The notes: a model not told the origin generated them from the letters alone. A stretch of DNA of 64,000 nucleotides from Reticulitermes lucifugus (GCA_026260175.1 JAKCWW010000004.1:60830-124829), one strand, 5' to 3'. Positions 50,363 through 63,059 are shown, counted from the stretch's first letter. Translations and numbers: made by a program.

Positions 50363-50408
50363 TTGGCGGGCCGGTTCCGTCCCACTGGCTGCATTTTATG
50401 CACCACTG
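50363..50408 (-). repeat. hAT-like terminal sequence
   Basis: On the minus strand the stretch begins CAGTGGTGCATAAAATGCAG and contains GGGCCGG-like GC-rich sequence. CAGTGGTG followed by a GC-rich subterminal block is typical of hAT ends. No partner end or 8-bp duplication found. Confidence 0.4.
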
Positions 50409-52239
50409 GCAAATACTGAAAGCTAATAATTCCAGTAAGGATGTGTGGTGTCATATCTCTTTGTCTCATAATAGCGACTTGTTATGAACTTTAGCCTGGT
50501 AATGGATTTCTGATTCCTTATTGCCTCTTATGTAAATGTAATAAAATATGTTTGAAACATCGAAACCTTTTGTCATCATATTAATTAACTTTCTCCATGA
50601 TCTATATGATTCTAGCGACGTGATGCAATTGAATGTGACGAAATTGGACCCATTTCATTCCGAAAACTGTTTGCCGAGAAGAGTCTGACGAGTCATTTTG
50701 ATTCTGGATATATATATGTATATATATATATGCAAACATCACATTTAGAAGGGGTGTCAAATTCTGATGACCGTAGTTATAGTCTGGAATTATAGCACAC
50801 GGTTTTTAAGGAAATTTGAAATCCAGAGGCAGCCGGTTAAATGTCGGACTGAGCCACCAGCAAAATGACTGAACATAAATTTTTGGTTATTTGTAGATGG
50901 TGTACAAATCAAGAACACCAACACTATTTGAACAATAACCGCCGTTTAAACCTAAAAACTGAGCGAAAAGTTTCGTCGTTTCGATCAGTTCTAGGTTAAA
51001 ACCACGATCGCCTACTTAAAAAAAGGTCTGTTCTCACTTTAAGAAGCCGAGAAACTTGGACTATACGGAGTTCTATTTTCAAAGATAAATGGCTCCCTTC
51101 TCAGACTGGGATACTCTTATTTTATTTTACTCTGCTTTTTGATGTTACACACATTAGCTGCATTCGAGCGGTGGGTTAATATTATGATATAAGACATGCC
51201 AGTGCAATCCCAAATGTTTACATATCCTCGTTTATCATCTTATGACAACTGAACGAGTTGATGATGTGGTAAATTTCTAGAGTTACGTTCCGAAAGTGCC
51301 CATTTAAAATTTCGGCTAGATCGCTCTGTATCTGAAATCAACAGGTCCTCCTGCAAACGCTGCAATTTGGCGCAGATTGCTTCTTCCAATTATTTTCAAA
51401 TTAATATATGATCCTATAATTCGATGCTATACACAGTAATGTACCATAAAAAATGCCATTATCACTTTGGACGCTATAGGGCCTAAAGCGTCTGCGGTGG
51501 AAAGAGCTTCACGTGCACTTCCTCATTCATTTGTATGTGGATTCACTGAAAACAAAGATATGAATATTGTTGTAAATGAACACATTGAATGAATCTTCCA
51601 CTTAAGGAACAGGTAGATAAACTGAAGGCTGCTAATCTGTCTCCGTAGTAGTTGAAATCTTTTTCTGTTTGTTTTATACACAGTCAGTCATAATTCATAA
51701 GTTTGTTGCGTAATCCACGAGGTTATGGAAAGTCTACGTATATTTGACTTTTCGCTACGTAATTTTTGAAGTTGAAGTAGCGCCATTAAATAAAGCGTAG
51801 AAAGATTTAATTCCAAAACTTACAACGGAGGACATGTGGGTTTTAATTTTTCTCCCACTTTCTAGACTGAGGCCAACCGTGTAGAAAGCAACAGCATAGT
51901 GCTTACAGCCGAGGTTATGTTCTTTCGAGAAATTTGGTTAGATGCTTCTGCCGTTATTCGGGAGGTCCTCGATTTGAATCTCAGTGGATTTATCGATTAC
52001 ATGAACTAAAATTTCCTGTGATTTAATTGACTTCTCCAGAAAAAATGTCGGGAATCGTTAAGAACAGACCATGTGCACACCTTCTCTGATCCTGTGAATT
52101 CCGCTTAATGCAATCAAAGTTATCTAAATTTTACATTAATTGACAACGCTATTGCAGTGAGAAATATATGGACTCTTTATCTTCCTACACACTAGACTTG
52201 TTTAAAAGAAACCCCTCTCATTAAAAACCTAAGGAACAG
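50409..52239. other. Anonymous sequence
   Basis: Contains a (TA)n tract at about 50708-50731. A possible tRNA-like SINE remnant lies near 51895-51985 (GATTTGAATCTC as a decayed B box). Nothing else recognised. Confidence 0.4.
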
Positions 52240-52276
52240 CTTGATAATGGAACCAATCCGGTTCAAAACATGTCGG
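52240..52276 (+). ncRNA. Degenerate hammerhead-like motif
   Basis: CTTGATAA, TG, perfect stem GAACC/GGTTC with loop AATCC, AAAAC in place of GAAAC, palindrome ACATGT, then CGG. The layout matches the other copies, but the core bases are mutated, so it should be inactive. Confidence 0.35.
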
Positions 52277-52279
52277 TCG

Positions 52280-53932
52280 TCGTGTAACCAACTAGAACAA
52301 AGTAATGCTTGCAGTAGACGTAAATGTTTATATAATTTGATCTTGATCTTAGCGGACACATTCCTGGAAATAAGTGCTGATGACTTAACAAATAAGTATT
52401 ATTATTATACACAATACTTTATGGTTTTATAAAACAACTACAGTCAATACCGATTGGCTGAATAGTCCACGATTCGCCCATAAGCCTTTATCCACCCAGT
52501 TAGGGAACTTTCCTCTGAATTTCTTTGGGAAGAAGTTAAAGCCGTTCTTCCTTACCCATTGTCTGCTTGAAAGCTCAGTAAATTCGGGCCATTTATCTTG
52601 GCACGTCAATTTGTTGAAACGTTATTATGCAGGTCTGTAGAATGCGTCCGGTCATAGTACCATCTTTGACACAGAGACAACCACATTCACTGAATATCTG
52701 TTGTGTATCTGTGAAACTGATGCACACACAAGAAGGACGCCTTAAACTTGTTTCTCCCAGTTGCTAACTCTACTTGCTGTTACCCGCCACATCATTAGTC
52801 TCCTCCACATAAACTTTCCTCTTGCTAAGTGTACGTAGAAATGTTAGAACGGCTCAAGGAAATGTTCCGGATGCTTGCACTCTGTCTGATACAGTGTAGG
52901 TAGACAGAAATCTAACCTCCGGGAGTGATTCGGATTTATGGTACGTATTTGTCAAATTTTGAGTAGAAAGAGTTTCCGACTTCCGGAGATTACAATAACA
53001 GTATCTTATGAGGCATTTCGTTTCTGCTCAAAACAATCTGAAAAAAACTGCTCCAATTTAAACTTTTAAGCCTGACTAATAATAAAAATTATAATAATAG
53101 TACTAATAAAAGAAGTGTCTGAGAGGGGAGTAAGAAACACTAGGTTAATTCAGGTAAAAAGAAAAAATTAAAAGCTCTTAAGTTTTCCCAGTCAGTGCGC
53201 GCTCGTCCTTCTGGTAAAGGCAAACAGGAGGCAAGTTCAGCTTTGGGAGCGAAGAAGGTAAGGTAATGGAAAGTGGACTGTTTGAGTATACAGAATTTGG
53301 GCTTTATTTTGTTGAAATTTTTGTTTGGACAGCAGCATTATGATAAAATTTTAATAACGTTTGGAAGGCTGCTTTTGGGCAGAAAATTTGAACATGATAT
53401 TCGGAGACATGAGGAGGAAACAGCTCAAGGTAGAAACTGGATACAAAGTCAAAATTTGCTTTTGGATTCGGGAAAACTACGGAAGAATTTAATCGAATTA
53501 GCCTAAGGCCTTCCAGATCCATACTGACTTCTGGCTTGCAGTCCAATATCGAAGTAGGCAGTTTCTAGGGGCAGTCCCTTTATTTGTAAAACTGTAGAAA
53601 TATGTTTTACATAGATTTTTGTGCTATTTTTCTTTGGATAAATAATAAACTGTTTAGCTGACAGATAACCAGAGACAGAAGTGATAAGAATGTAAATATT
53701 TTATTACGTTTATTGCACATTTGTTTACAAAGTGTACGATGTCTTTTCTTGGCATTTTTTGTTGTTTTTCATATTCGTTCCTTCAAGCTCCGATCTGGTC
53801 CAGCATAGGAAAGTAGAAAGTGCATTCGACCTACGTAGTATAAACATTCATTTCCTGCTCTGCAAGGAACACTATCCCTGTTCATTGTAAATACAAATTT
53901 GTTAATGAGTTACAGGTAAATAATTAGTATTC
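52280..53932. other. Anonymous sequence
   Basis: Minus frame 52427-52609 (60 codons, FRGKFPNWVDKGLWANRG) could be a transposase scrap, but the resemblance is too weak to call. No other feature. Confidence 0.4.
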
Positions 53933-53950
53933 ATTATGATTATTTTTCTC

Positions 53951-54200
53951 TGGCGCAACAGCCCAACTCGGGACTAGGGTGCCTAAATTTTTAGGTTTCT
54001 AGTTCCACGCAGGTATTGCACACAAGCCGTAGGACTTCTCTGAAAGAGGGATTAGCTCGTCACCGAGGCCGATACCTACACAACACCTAACAAACAAAAC
54101 AGACGAATATCCATGCCCTCAACGGAATTCAAACTCGCGATCGCAGCAATCAAGCAGCCGCATACCTACGCCTTAGACCGTACGACCACCGGGAACGGTA
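53951..54200 (-). mobile_element. tRNA-derived SINE, older copy of the 17885-18142 family
   Basis: Matches that copy over GGCGCAACAGCCC at the tail, over ATATCCATGCCC, and over CGCAGCAA-C-AGC-GCCGCA in the head. The B box is decayed (AGTTTGAATTCC). Candidate target-site duplication: attatgat at 53933-53940 and 54204-54211. Confidence 0.75.
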
Positions 54201-54506
54201 GTTATTATGATAGTTACATGAAAAGAAAATGCTCTGTTAAAAATGTAGATTTTCTTAATGTCACAATAGATAGTACATACGTGTACGTGGTTATCACTGG
54301 GCTTTAAATGTTTGTCTAACCTTCGTACGTTTTATTTTACAGCACATGAAAACAAACACAGTTACACTGAAAACTTATAAAACAAATTGTCCTAAACACT
54401 TTGCAACTTGTACACAATTTTTCTTTATTGTAAATATGCATTATCTGTGAAGGAACACACAACTATTTGTTACTCAAGCAGAAAATAAAACGACAGTGAC
54501 AGTTTT

Positions 54507-54740
54507 CTACATTACACCTTTAGCAAAACTGTGTATGTAATTAATTAAATCTGTAGTAAGAGAACCCGCAAGGTGAACACGGTTAATGTACAATTCTGTT
54601 TCTTTTAACAATGTTCTCACCCGGATACTTAAATTTCTCTCACTCCAATTCGGCTTCTCTAAAACACGTCCCAACACTAACCCCGTAATTTGCTCCTCCG
54701 TATTCCGAGCTAAAAGACCGACCAATCGCAGAGTGCTTGA
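54507..54740 (-). pseudogene. Possible Tc1/mariner-like helix-turn-helix remnant
   Basis: The minus frame reads TEEQITGLVLGRVLEKPNWS, then ERNLSIRVRTLLKETELYIN, RVHLAGSLTTD, ending HSFAKGVM. The spacing resembles the HTH of DUF4817-type Tc1/mariner proteins (EEAVLxxVEENPxxSTRxIA ... VLxxxxLYPYHxxxVQxLxPxD ... FCxWxL). No catalytic domain is seen. Similarity was judged by eye. Confidence 0.4.
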
Positions 54741-55072
54741 CCACGATATCAATATTATCTGACCCGTGTAAGTCACGACATTTTTATTAATTAACGAAAT
54801 GATAATTTCAGATATTTTTATAAGCTACTTGTTGACAAACAGTGATAATTTATGTTGTTCCTGCACAACAATGGACCACATTGTTTAAGCATACAAGGAA
54901 ACTTGATAAATGTGCATATAAACATTATTTGGGAGAACAGGCTAATTATTTATAAAATAGTTTAACATTGTAATGTCTATCATTCCTTAGCTTCTTTTTT
55001 TCAACTTTATACTGAAACTTATGTTTTCAGGACTTTCCTCTTTTTGAACGCTGAATGTTTAGCTTCCTCCTG

Positions 55073-55252
55073 TAAAATGGGTACCGGGTCTTTCTTCCGG
55101 GGGTAAAGCGGCCGGGACGTGGCATTGACCACCCACCCCCATCTAGCGCCAAGGTTAAAGAAAGAGTAGAGTTATACATCTACTTACCCTCTGAGCCTTC
55201 ATGGCCTGTTCTACAGTGAACTTTACCATTACCATTACCTTAATATTATTTA
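55073..55252 (+). mobile_element. 5'-truncated SINE copy, plus orientation
   Basis: Its reverse complement matches 34675-34825 closely (CACGTCCCGGCCGCTTTACC, GACCCGGTACCCATT). The 3' tail is a (CATTAC)n-type tract at 55234-55250. The tRNA head is absent. Confidence 0.75.
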
Positions 55253-56194
55253 TTAAGGAAAGAAAATAAGCTTATACGTTTACCATGCTTTTTTGTGACC
55301 GTATTCTCCCCCTTTCATGTTTTGAACCAATGGAAAGATTTTTCGCAAAATTTCTTCCGAAATTCGTACCATTAGCTGCCACTATAATCTCGTATATTGT
55401 AATTTCGTGCAGTTGGTAATAACAACATGGCAGACACTCGAATTCGTAAAGTGGTAGCAATACTAGATTCACTTAATCTAGGGTTATAAAGCGATGTGGT
55501 CTATGGTAATATTTCCTCGAAAGATTACTCAGCTTCCAGTTAGGCAAATATTTTGTTTAATGTGAAGAGCATAGAGGCTGCATGCGATCTGCGATCATAT
55601 TTCGCTTCTGGTTTGATGGAGATAACTGAGAGAGCGTTGGAGCTAAGCATTTTAAATGACATGGAAATAGCTTGTAAACACATCCGTAAACCTTCTGCGG
55701 ATCGTTGTTTTTAAATCAAAAGTTATAAGCATGGTGATGTTAGGAAAAATTGTGACGATGTGTAAAAAATGTATCGTACGCAGAGTCTATACTTAAACGA
55801 TAAGTACTTTTCAATAAAAGTAGTAATAGTAATGGCAATAATCCTGTAACATTTACAGTTGCAAACAACCTGCTTTGGACCCAATCATGCGACTATCTGC
55901 GGAAAATTCAGCGTTAGCCGACTAGTAAAATTCAGTTTTATTGTTAAATTGTAAATGTACATTATGGACATTAGCAACGTAATATATGTGGGGCTGGAAG
56001 TCGGTAAAGAGGAAGTAGGTTTTATAAATGTTTCGACACGAAAATCCTCGTTCCTAAGCCTCAAGTTATTTCAGTACTACCAAAATTTTAATTTCTGTCC
56101 ACATTCGGCAGAATACTTTGAAATGTTCTCAACCCAGTTTGAAAGTAAAAGGTAAAGTTTCCTTGTGCACGACATGAAGGCATACAGGGAGAGC

Positions 56195-56320
56195 AGAGGC
56201 ATAGGTCCACTCATTCTTAACCACGACACTTGATGGAGGTGAGGGTCAGCTTCACGCCCGGCTGCTTTATACTCGAAAGAGAAAACCCGGTACCCAGTGG
56301 CTAGCCTGGGTGTCGAAATA
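56195..56320 (-). mobile_element. Truncated SINE copy
   Basis: Shares ccactcattcttaac with 43300-43550 and the block TTGATGGAGGTG followed by TCACGCCCGGCTGCTTTA and ACCCGGTACCCAG with the family. The head is missing. Confidence 0.65.
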
Positions 56321-56324
56321 TGTA

Positions 56325-59300
56325 ATTTAATTTTAATTCTAAACTTATATGAATGATTGCCATATTGGTGCGACTGACATTTCTTAAAGTTGTCACGCTG
56401 ATCAGATATTTTTGTATAATTTTTGGTTTATTACTGTACAACGTAATTGTTAATATGAATGAAAAGAGTAATCTGCAGGAAGTGGAAATGAACGTTAAGC
56501 AGTGCTACATTTTTCCTCCGTAACTTATTCCTTATCCATTGCTTTCAGGAGGCTCCCAAGTTGTGAATGATTCCTGCAATGTGCCTTCTTTACTGCACCT
56601 CCTCTACCTTTTCAGAAATGTCCATCCAAATTTCACGGCTAATTTTTTAGAATCATACTCCCTTCTTGCATTATAGAGGTTGTTTTCTTTTTCTTCTTTT
56701 TCCCCTCTTATTCTTTGTGCCGTGCAACGTACTGACCATGTTGTCATAGGAAACATAAATAACAAATTTTAAAGAAGGCACTCTGCACTCCCGAAACACT
56801 TTGTATCATCTTTCTTTCAGAAGATCAAGGCCAGATAATGTTTAGGAATGTGTTATAGTGTTTTATTGAATAATTTATTTGTACACGAAGACACAAAGTT
56901 CATAGTGGGTTTGCTGAATGTTACGATGTTCTCTCAGGTTTCGTCGCACATAAAGTTGAAAATTCTCGTGTAAAAGGTCAGATGTGCAACGTGAACCTTA
57001 TTTTGCCTTGATAAACAGTTTCTCGCCGAAAGACACGGTATCGCTGACGAGACTTCGGTGACTCTTGAAAGCACCGAATATCTTACACTTCGTGCGTACG
57101 GTACGGAGGGATGCTTTGTGACACTTTGAGAAAAGAAGTCTTGTTTGCAATGTGTACCACCTATTTTAAGACTAAAGGAATTCTTAATTTTGTCCACTGG
57201 CTGTATTTATTAATTTCATGTTATTCTCAGAATAAACAGCGATTTTTTCCCTTAACAGCCTTAACTGCTTTGTGTTTGTAATAGAGATGCTGCAAGAGTT
57301 CTTTGGCATAGTCATTGAATTTCTAAGTATTGTTTAAGTACGTTTGTGCTTCAAGGGCTTAAAAGAGTGAGATTAAATTAGACTTCAGTATACCACCTTC
57401 GGGATCGAAACATCATCAATGACACAATTTCGAAACTGAAAGTAAAATTCTAGGCCAGAAATAACAACTGAAAACCACATAAGTTTCAGCTCCCGAAATG
57501 TCGTATGTATTAAGTACACCGTAATGAAAGCGCAACTTCTAAAAGAATTGCGGTGTAATATGTTTTTATTCTAATTTAGCGAAATCTAAACTGCATTTTA
57601 CCAACTGCAAGGGATTGTAGTAGCTGTTACAACGAGCAGTATAAAGAAAACAAAATTCTAGTATTTTCACTTAATTCATAATGCTTAGCTAAACCATTTC
57701 ATAATGTTTATGACATTCCATTGTATTAACTAATATTCCGATAGCAGAACAGGAGAATTTAATACAGCTTATATAAAACTCCTGAAGTGAACACGGTACA
57801 GAGTCATTTTCGTCCACATCCCAGAGTCACAAAGAATTCTATAGAGCGCATCTTAACGTTATCCACTGCTTCACAACCTACCTGACTAAGATCCACCTTA
57901 ATGTTATACCATACCAGCCTTCCAGGCGGAAGTTTTGCAAAACATTTCCTTACATGCATTTCGCATCCATTTTACTCACTCTAACCACATGTTCAGCGTA
58001 AAGTAACCAGCTTTATTTACTGGACTATATTCTTCCAAAATGTAGATACCCACCTAAAAGAACAGACTATGTCAAAACTTAGGAAAGCACAATTACCTGT
58101 AATCTATGTTTGTCTCTCCAATTGAGAGACCACTTCACATACCCATAAAACAAAACACAGAACTAATGTTTTGTATATGTAGACATAGAAAGAGTTAAAA
58201 TTAGAATAAAAATACACCTTTGTAAGTGCAAGTATGCGTCTTCTTTGTTTCTAGCTAGAAACTCTGAAAGTAGAGCAAAGCATACCACAGACACTGTACA
58301 GAGACGAATCATGTTCCATTGTTTTGTGCCTAATCCCTTAGTCTGCTAAGAGGACCCCACATTGAATTATATTTCTTAGTCTCATGTTGGGGTGTGTCTG
58401 TGTTGCTAGTATTTTCTTTAGCATTTAGACAATCGTTTATACTCTTTGAATTTCGTTTTACTTAAAAGAAAGCATAACATATCCATAAAACAAACAGTTG
58501 TGCAATTGGTCTTCTACTGAGAAAGACGTGTGTGCTTTAGAACGGAGTAAGTTCAAAGTGTGAGTTCAGATAACTTGCACATTATGTTCTAACCAACAGA
58601 AATTATAGTTTACTGCAACCCCTGCGATGTTTTCTGGCAGTTTTTTCTAAAATGGTCAGCGTTATTCACAGTTCTCTTGTTTCCATGGCATAGGCAATTT
58701 AGCGCTTATTGCGGTCTTGAAATCCTCTTTGCAGCGTCTCCTTGGTTTCTCTTTAATATTATCTCTGACTTTATAAGTAAAAGCCATAACCTGTCACCTG
58801 AATTCTCTAGTTATATCTGCATGATTTTACGTGAACCTGTAGGTGCACGCCCGTAATTTTTTTAAACCTAACATCACTCGCTTTGTTATCATGAGTCAGA
58901 GAAGCATGAAACGTAAAATATTCCAGTCATTTATGAAGCAATGAGAAGTGACGCTTTCTCCTTTGGTGGTTAGATAGGTGTGAAAGTTTCGAACGAAAGT
59001 GATAACGCCATATTTACTTTACTTAAGAAGGTCGCTGTTTGCTTCTCAACCTGCGTGCCTATTTTACGACACTAGGTCCGATCACATAACAGAAAACCGC
59101 ATTCAGTTTGCTGGTAGTAAGTTTCATTTCTTTTGATATTATATTTTGAAAATAAAGGGAAAACATTGATGCTAATAAGGGTATTTAATTTACAAAGAAT
59201 CTTGTAAAGTAATAATAAACTGATCACTTTGGACGCGCAATGTCTGCTTGCACTCGATCGAACACTGCAATTGGAGGGCCCAATCCCACACTGGGCATGA

Positions 59301-59690
59301 GTTATTAGATTTTCTCTGTTCGAATTACAGTGTGTTGTTGTGTTTCATTAAGATTCGCCAGTCCCCCCTCTAATGAATCCAACCAGATATCTACAAAAAG
59401 GTTTCATAAAAGCGGAAGGCATGACGGCTGATTTACATTCGCTTGCAGCGCAATGCAGCTGGAAGGTGGTCGGACGGACAAACAGATAGATGCAGAGAAT
59501 ATTTATATTGCCGAAATAAGCATTGCAGAGTAGGCTGCCTCATCGGTCGCTGTGGATCAAAGCCGTGTTGACCTCTAGGGCAAGAAATCCAGCGATAAAA
59601 GTACCCTTAGATTGGCAGATGGATATATATGAATAGATGGGTAACTATTGACAAATATGTATGTCGATAGACAAATAAATAGCCAAATAA
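56325..59690. other. Anonymous AT-rich stretch
   Basis: No gene or repeat recognised. An 87-codon minus frame at 56934-57197 is unassigned. Confidence 0.45.
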
Positions 59691-59740
59691 GTGTATAGGT
59701 AGATAGACAGATAGATAGATAGATGGATGATGGATAGATA
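59691..59740. repeat. (GATA)n microsatellite
   Basis: Imperfect GATA/GACA tetranucleotide repeat, ending in gatggatgatggatagata. Confidence 0.9.
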
Positions 59741-60350
59741 ATTTGTTAATTTAAATCAGTGCCATGTGTGATAATGATGTGGAAAGTGATGGACTATTTA
59801 CGAATATTCAGCTTCAAAATATAGTAAGAAACGTTACGACTGGTACAATCTGGCTTCCTGCCCTCAACGCAACCTACTATCACGGTATTGCTGCAAGCTA
59901 TCATTAGGTTAACTAACACGTCATTAGCGATATCATCTTGTGGGTACATCACTGATCCACTGAACTCACAGGTGGAATGGTGTAGAGTGCATTGTTGCAT
60001 TAATGTCGCCGATAAACATGGATTTTATCGTAAATAAAACATGAATCCTAAATCCAAGTGTCCAATTCACGTGATAGCGTGTACCACATTTCAGAGCAGC
60101 ACTGTCCGGAGACTGACCAAATTCCCGACGGACAACTCGCGTGCAGGGCTTTCAGTAATTCCGTTAACATCCCCAATGTTCACACGGCCATGCCGATATG
60201 TCTATCTGGGAAATGGTAGTAGTGTACCAATTAATTAATTAATTAATTATCTTATTGCAGTGTTAATCGGATTTACCATTATTAATAGAATTTGGAGTTT
60301 TGAAAGGTTTTCACTTTCATAATGGGACATATTACATAACTTCTCTTAAC
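59741..60350. other. Anonymous sequence
   Basis: No gene. An (AATT)n run lies at about 60229-60249. Confidence 0.5.
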
Positions 60351-60354
60351 TGTC

Positions 60355-60765
60355 TAACTCCATGGAGCATAGTCCTCCCTGAGATGCCAGTAGTTCCTCT
60401 GCTAGCCAAGAAATTCCCAGTAAATTATGGAACCTGAAGGGGCATTACCGTGTTTACAGCAGCTCACCACTTGTTCATATCCTCAGCCACATTAGTTAGA
60501 GTCCATGCCAAAACATCCCAAGTGTTAAGATTTTTTGTAAAACGAGTATTATGCTGCCATCTACGCCTAGGTATTCCAAATGGTCGTTTCCGCTAGGTAT
60601 CTCAATCAAATCCCTGCATGCTTTCTTCTTCTTCCCCACAAGTGGAATAATTCCCACTTTTCTGAGTCTTCTGGATTTTATCGCTTTAGTAGTATTTTGC
60701 AGTTTTTTCCATTCACCTGTTACTTCCTTCTTCTTAAGCCCAGACATCTTCCTCAGCACCTTATT
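60355..60765 (-). pseudogene. LINE ORF2 C-terminal end and 3' flank
   Basis: The minus frame from about 60759 reads MLRKMSGLKKKEVTGEWKKL, then IKSRRLRKVG, VGKKKKACRDLIEIPSGN, then DGSIILVLQK and MFWHGL. These follow LINE motifs LRKIFGxKxxEVTGEWRKL, IKSRRxRWAGHV, GKPEGKRPLG and WEDNIKMDL. Lower coordinates continue the 3' end with GGTTCCATAATTTACTGGGAATTTC and CTATGCTCCATGGAGTTAG, as in 8640-8725. Small internal deletions compress it. This is the clearest LINE tail in the window; it remains open for 87 codons but has lost conserved residues. Confidence 0.8.
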
Positions 60766-60941
60766 CTAGGACACGTGGGCCTACTTTATTCCTTTAAATG
60801 AAAGACCAAGTTTTACCCCAAAATAAATAGGAACAAATTATTATTATTTTAAGACACTTCATTTCCGTTTTGTCAGATAACAAGAATCACAGTAGATTCA
60901 GTCGAACACAGCAATTTGTGTATTCAATATTACCTCAACAT

Positions 60942-60967
60942 ATTTCGGCCCAATGTGCCATCATCAG
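60942..60967 (-). ncRNA. Hammerhead-like motif, left arm
   Basis: Minus strand: CTGATGA, extra T, stem GGC/GCC with loop ACATTGG, GAAA, then TATGTT. Stem III would be weaker than in the right arm (AUAUGU with a G-U pair), and stem I is poor. Confidence 0.35.
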
Positions 60968-61586
60968 TTTGGCAAGAATGGAAGATTAAGTACACGGTTT
61001 AGAATGAAAACTGAGATCTCAATTTCTTGTACTGATATATCTTATCTATAACGAAATATAGTTGAATAATCATGTTTTACAATGTTCAGGGCTGGATTTT
61101 AAAAAGTCAATAAAAAAGGTGTTAAAAATTAGGTGATTGAATTTAGAAGTTAAAAGTTAGTGGAGAAGTAGGCATTTCTTCAGATGGTTTTCGTGTGCAG
61201 TGGTCTCTAATAAAGTTGAATGTTTTTTCGAAGAAAGGAACTTAAGTGAATATGCTTGTAATAACTTTTAAGTAACCTGAAAATGATATGTAATAAGTTA
61301 CTACGGGGTGTAAAATAATTACATAATATGGAAAAGAAATTAAAGGTAGTAATAAAGATCTTAAAAGGCTTACGTGGATCGAAAAAATTCTGTATCTGAA
61401 GTTGTAGAAGAGTGTCTTCTATTCGATTATTAGGTTGATTTTCATGTTATTAATACAGTTGTTATATATTATTAAATAATTGTGAATCCGAGATGCACTA
61501 TAACATAATATAGAATCCTTTGGCACGTCTGGTCGAGATGGAATTTGAAGGTTTGCTGTCAGTTTGTTGTTGTTATTACTGCCAAC

Positions 61587-61620
61587 CTGATGATGGACCG
61601 TTGGGCCGAAACATGTTGTT
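61587..61620 (+). ncRNA. Hammerhead-like motif, right arm
   Basis: CTGATGA (61587-61593), extra T, stem GG-CC/GG-CC with one internal mismatch, GAAA (61608-61611), palindrome ACATGT, T, then GTT pairing with AAC 5' of the core. Confidence 0.4.
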
Positions 61621-61689
61621 TAGATAATACTGAACGAATTAATTGTTGTTTTCGATTGAATCTACTGTGATTCTTGCAGGAAAAAATAC

Positions 61690-62945
61690 ATTTCTGCATA
61701 TTTTAATCTTTATATATATAGATAGCAAAGAAAAGACAAAGGATTCTGGATCGAATGGTATCAGGAATCTACCGAGTTTAAACAGCCCTTAATTCTTTTA
61801 TTTGTTAGTGTCATTCCGAAGTCTTTTAACCTTGTCAGGTTTTCAAAGAATTAATTAGCCATATATACGATCTGATGTTGTCCTGCAGTCTGTTGACCAT
61901 ACATGATCACATGCCGCATTTTCTGATCATTTACTTCTAGAAAATCCTCCTTACTAGCGACTGAAAGAAACTTTTGTGTTTTTTCTTATAGCATTTATTT
62001 TTTCAAAAAGTACATTTTTATTATCAACAGAGAGCAGAATCTACAAGAATATTGCCCTTCGTCCTTAGCCAGTAGGTTACAAGGTGGCAGACCTCCTTAA
62101 ATTTATTCATCCCTTTATACAAGTCTCTAATATTCTTGTTCCTATTGTTTATTTCAAGCCCATTAACTTTACTTTCCAAGAGTACCCTTCTTATTCCAGA
62201 ATTGTCTCCTTGTTTCGCGCCTTACATTGTTCACATCGTTGATATTAACTTGGCTTCGATTCTGTAACCATTGCAGTTTAGCCTGCTTCCTTTGATCTAA
62301 AAATTTTGAATATCCTTTCTCGAACCATGTTTTATGCTACTTGTGTTCGTCAATAACTACACTCTATTTGGCTGAGGCTTTTGATATTCTGTAGTATTTT
62401 TTCAAACCCTATTCATGTCCTCACTATCAGCTAGTTCTCCAAAGTCGCGAATCTGTCAGAGATCCTAACCTGATACTAAAACTGTAAATGGTGTTTTACA
62501 GTCTGGGAAGTTTAAAGTGGCTTTTGGCTTGTAATGTTACTTCCCAGGAAAAATATTTGACAGGAAGCTATTGGGCGAAGGAAACAAATAAATTGTAATT
62601 AATAATAATGTTATTGGTAGAAGGTAACAGTCACATTGCATTAATTTGCAGCTGCGAAAAGGACAGTACAAGCAGTGTTCTGCAGTGTTTAGTGGTGAAT
62701 TTTCGGATCTGGAATTGCTCAGTTTTTCTTTCAGCAGCCGTGTTGTGTCTGATGTTAGCTTTGATATATCCTGAGGCCTCCATTGGATTTTCGACTTTAA
62801 GGCTGACTGTCCAGATAGATTTTCGTGGTTTTCCCGAGCATGTTATGAATAATAACGCTATAGAACAGCAATAACAAGCAGATCACCACTGCTTTCCTTA
62901 CATTCCTCCAAACCTTTCGTATTTAAGCAAAAAACATTGAGAAAA
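61690..62945. other. Anonymous sequence
   Basis: Contains an 88-codon plus frame at 62608-62874 with a hydrophobic core but no recognised domain. No repeat called. Confidence 0.4.
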
Positions 62946-62949
62946 ACAT

Positions 62950-63055
62950 AGCAATACTTAATCAGAGAACCTGAAAGCATGAAGCCACTTTGAAAATCTA
63001 GGATTAAATGGGAGAATAATATTAAAATATATCTACAATAAGTAGTGTAGAGTAA
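62950..63055 (+). pseudogene. LINE tail remnant
   Basis: Reads REPESMKPL, a stop, KSRIKWENNIKIYLQ. This lines up with GKPEGKRPLGRPRRRWEDNIKMDLQ of the LINE tail in order and spacing. Confidence 0.5.
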
Positions 63056-63059
63056 CTGG

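Larger units (their letters stand above)
60839..61677. mobile_element. 0.8-kb fold-back element with hammerhead-like cores in both arms
   Basis: Arms at about 60881-60974 and 61581-61676 are reverse complements (shared AAGAATCACAGTAGATTCA, then TTTCGGCCCAA and CATCATCAG), separated by some 600 bp of non-coding AT-rich DNA. Candidate direct repeats aggaacaaat (60829-60838) and aggaaaaaat (61678-61687) differ at one base and would leave a roughly 40-nt tail on the left. No open frame of note lies inside. Confidence 0.75.

Noticed and set aside
49138-50408. A complete hAT element between cagttggtg (49138) and the terminus at 50408
   Set aside because: The two ends do not match each other, and no 8-bp duplication is found.
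52427-52609. Mariner or pogo transposase fragment
   Set aside because: Only a few residues resemble known families, and the spacing does not fit.
56015-56035. gtttcgac near 56022 as a minus-strand core
   Set aside because: No complementary stem or CTGANGA partner.
57395-57415. gggatcgaaacatcatc as another hammerhead-like copy
   Set aside because: No CTGANGA element lies at the proper distance upstream.
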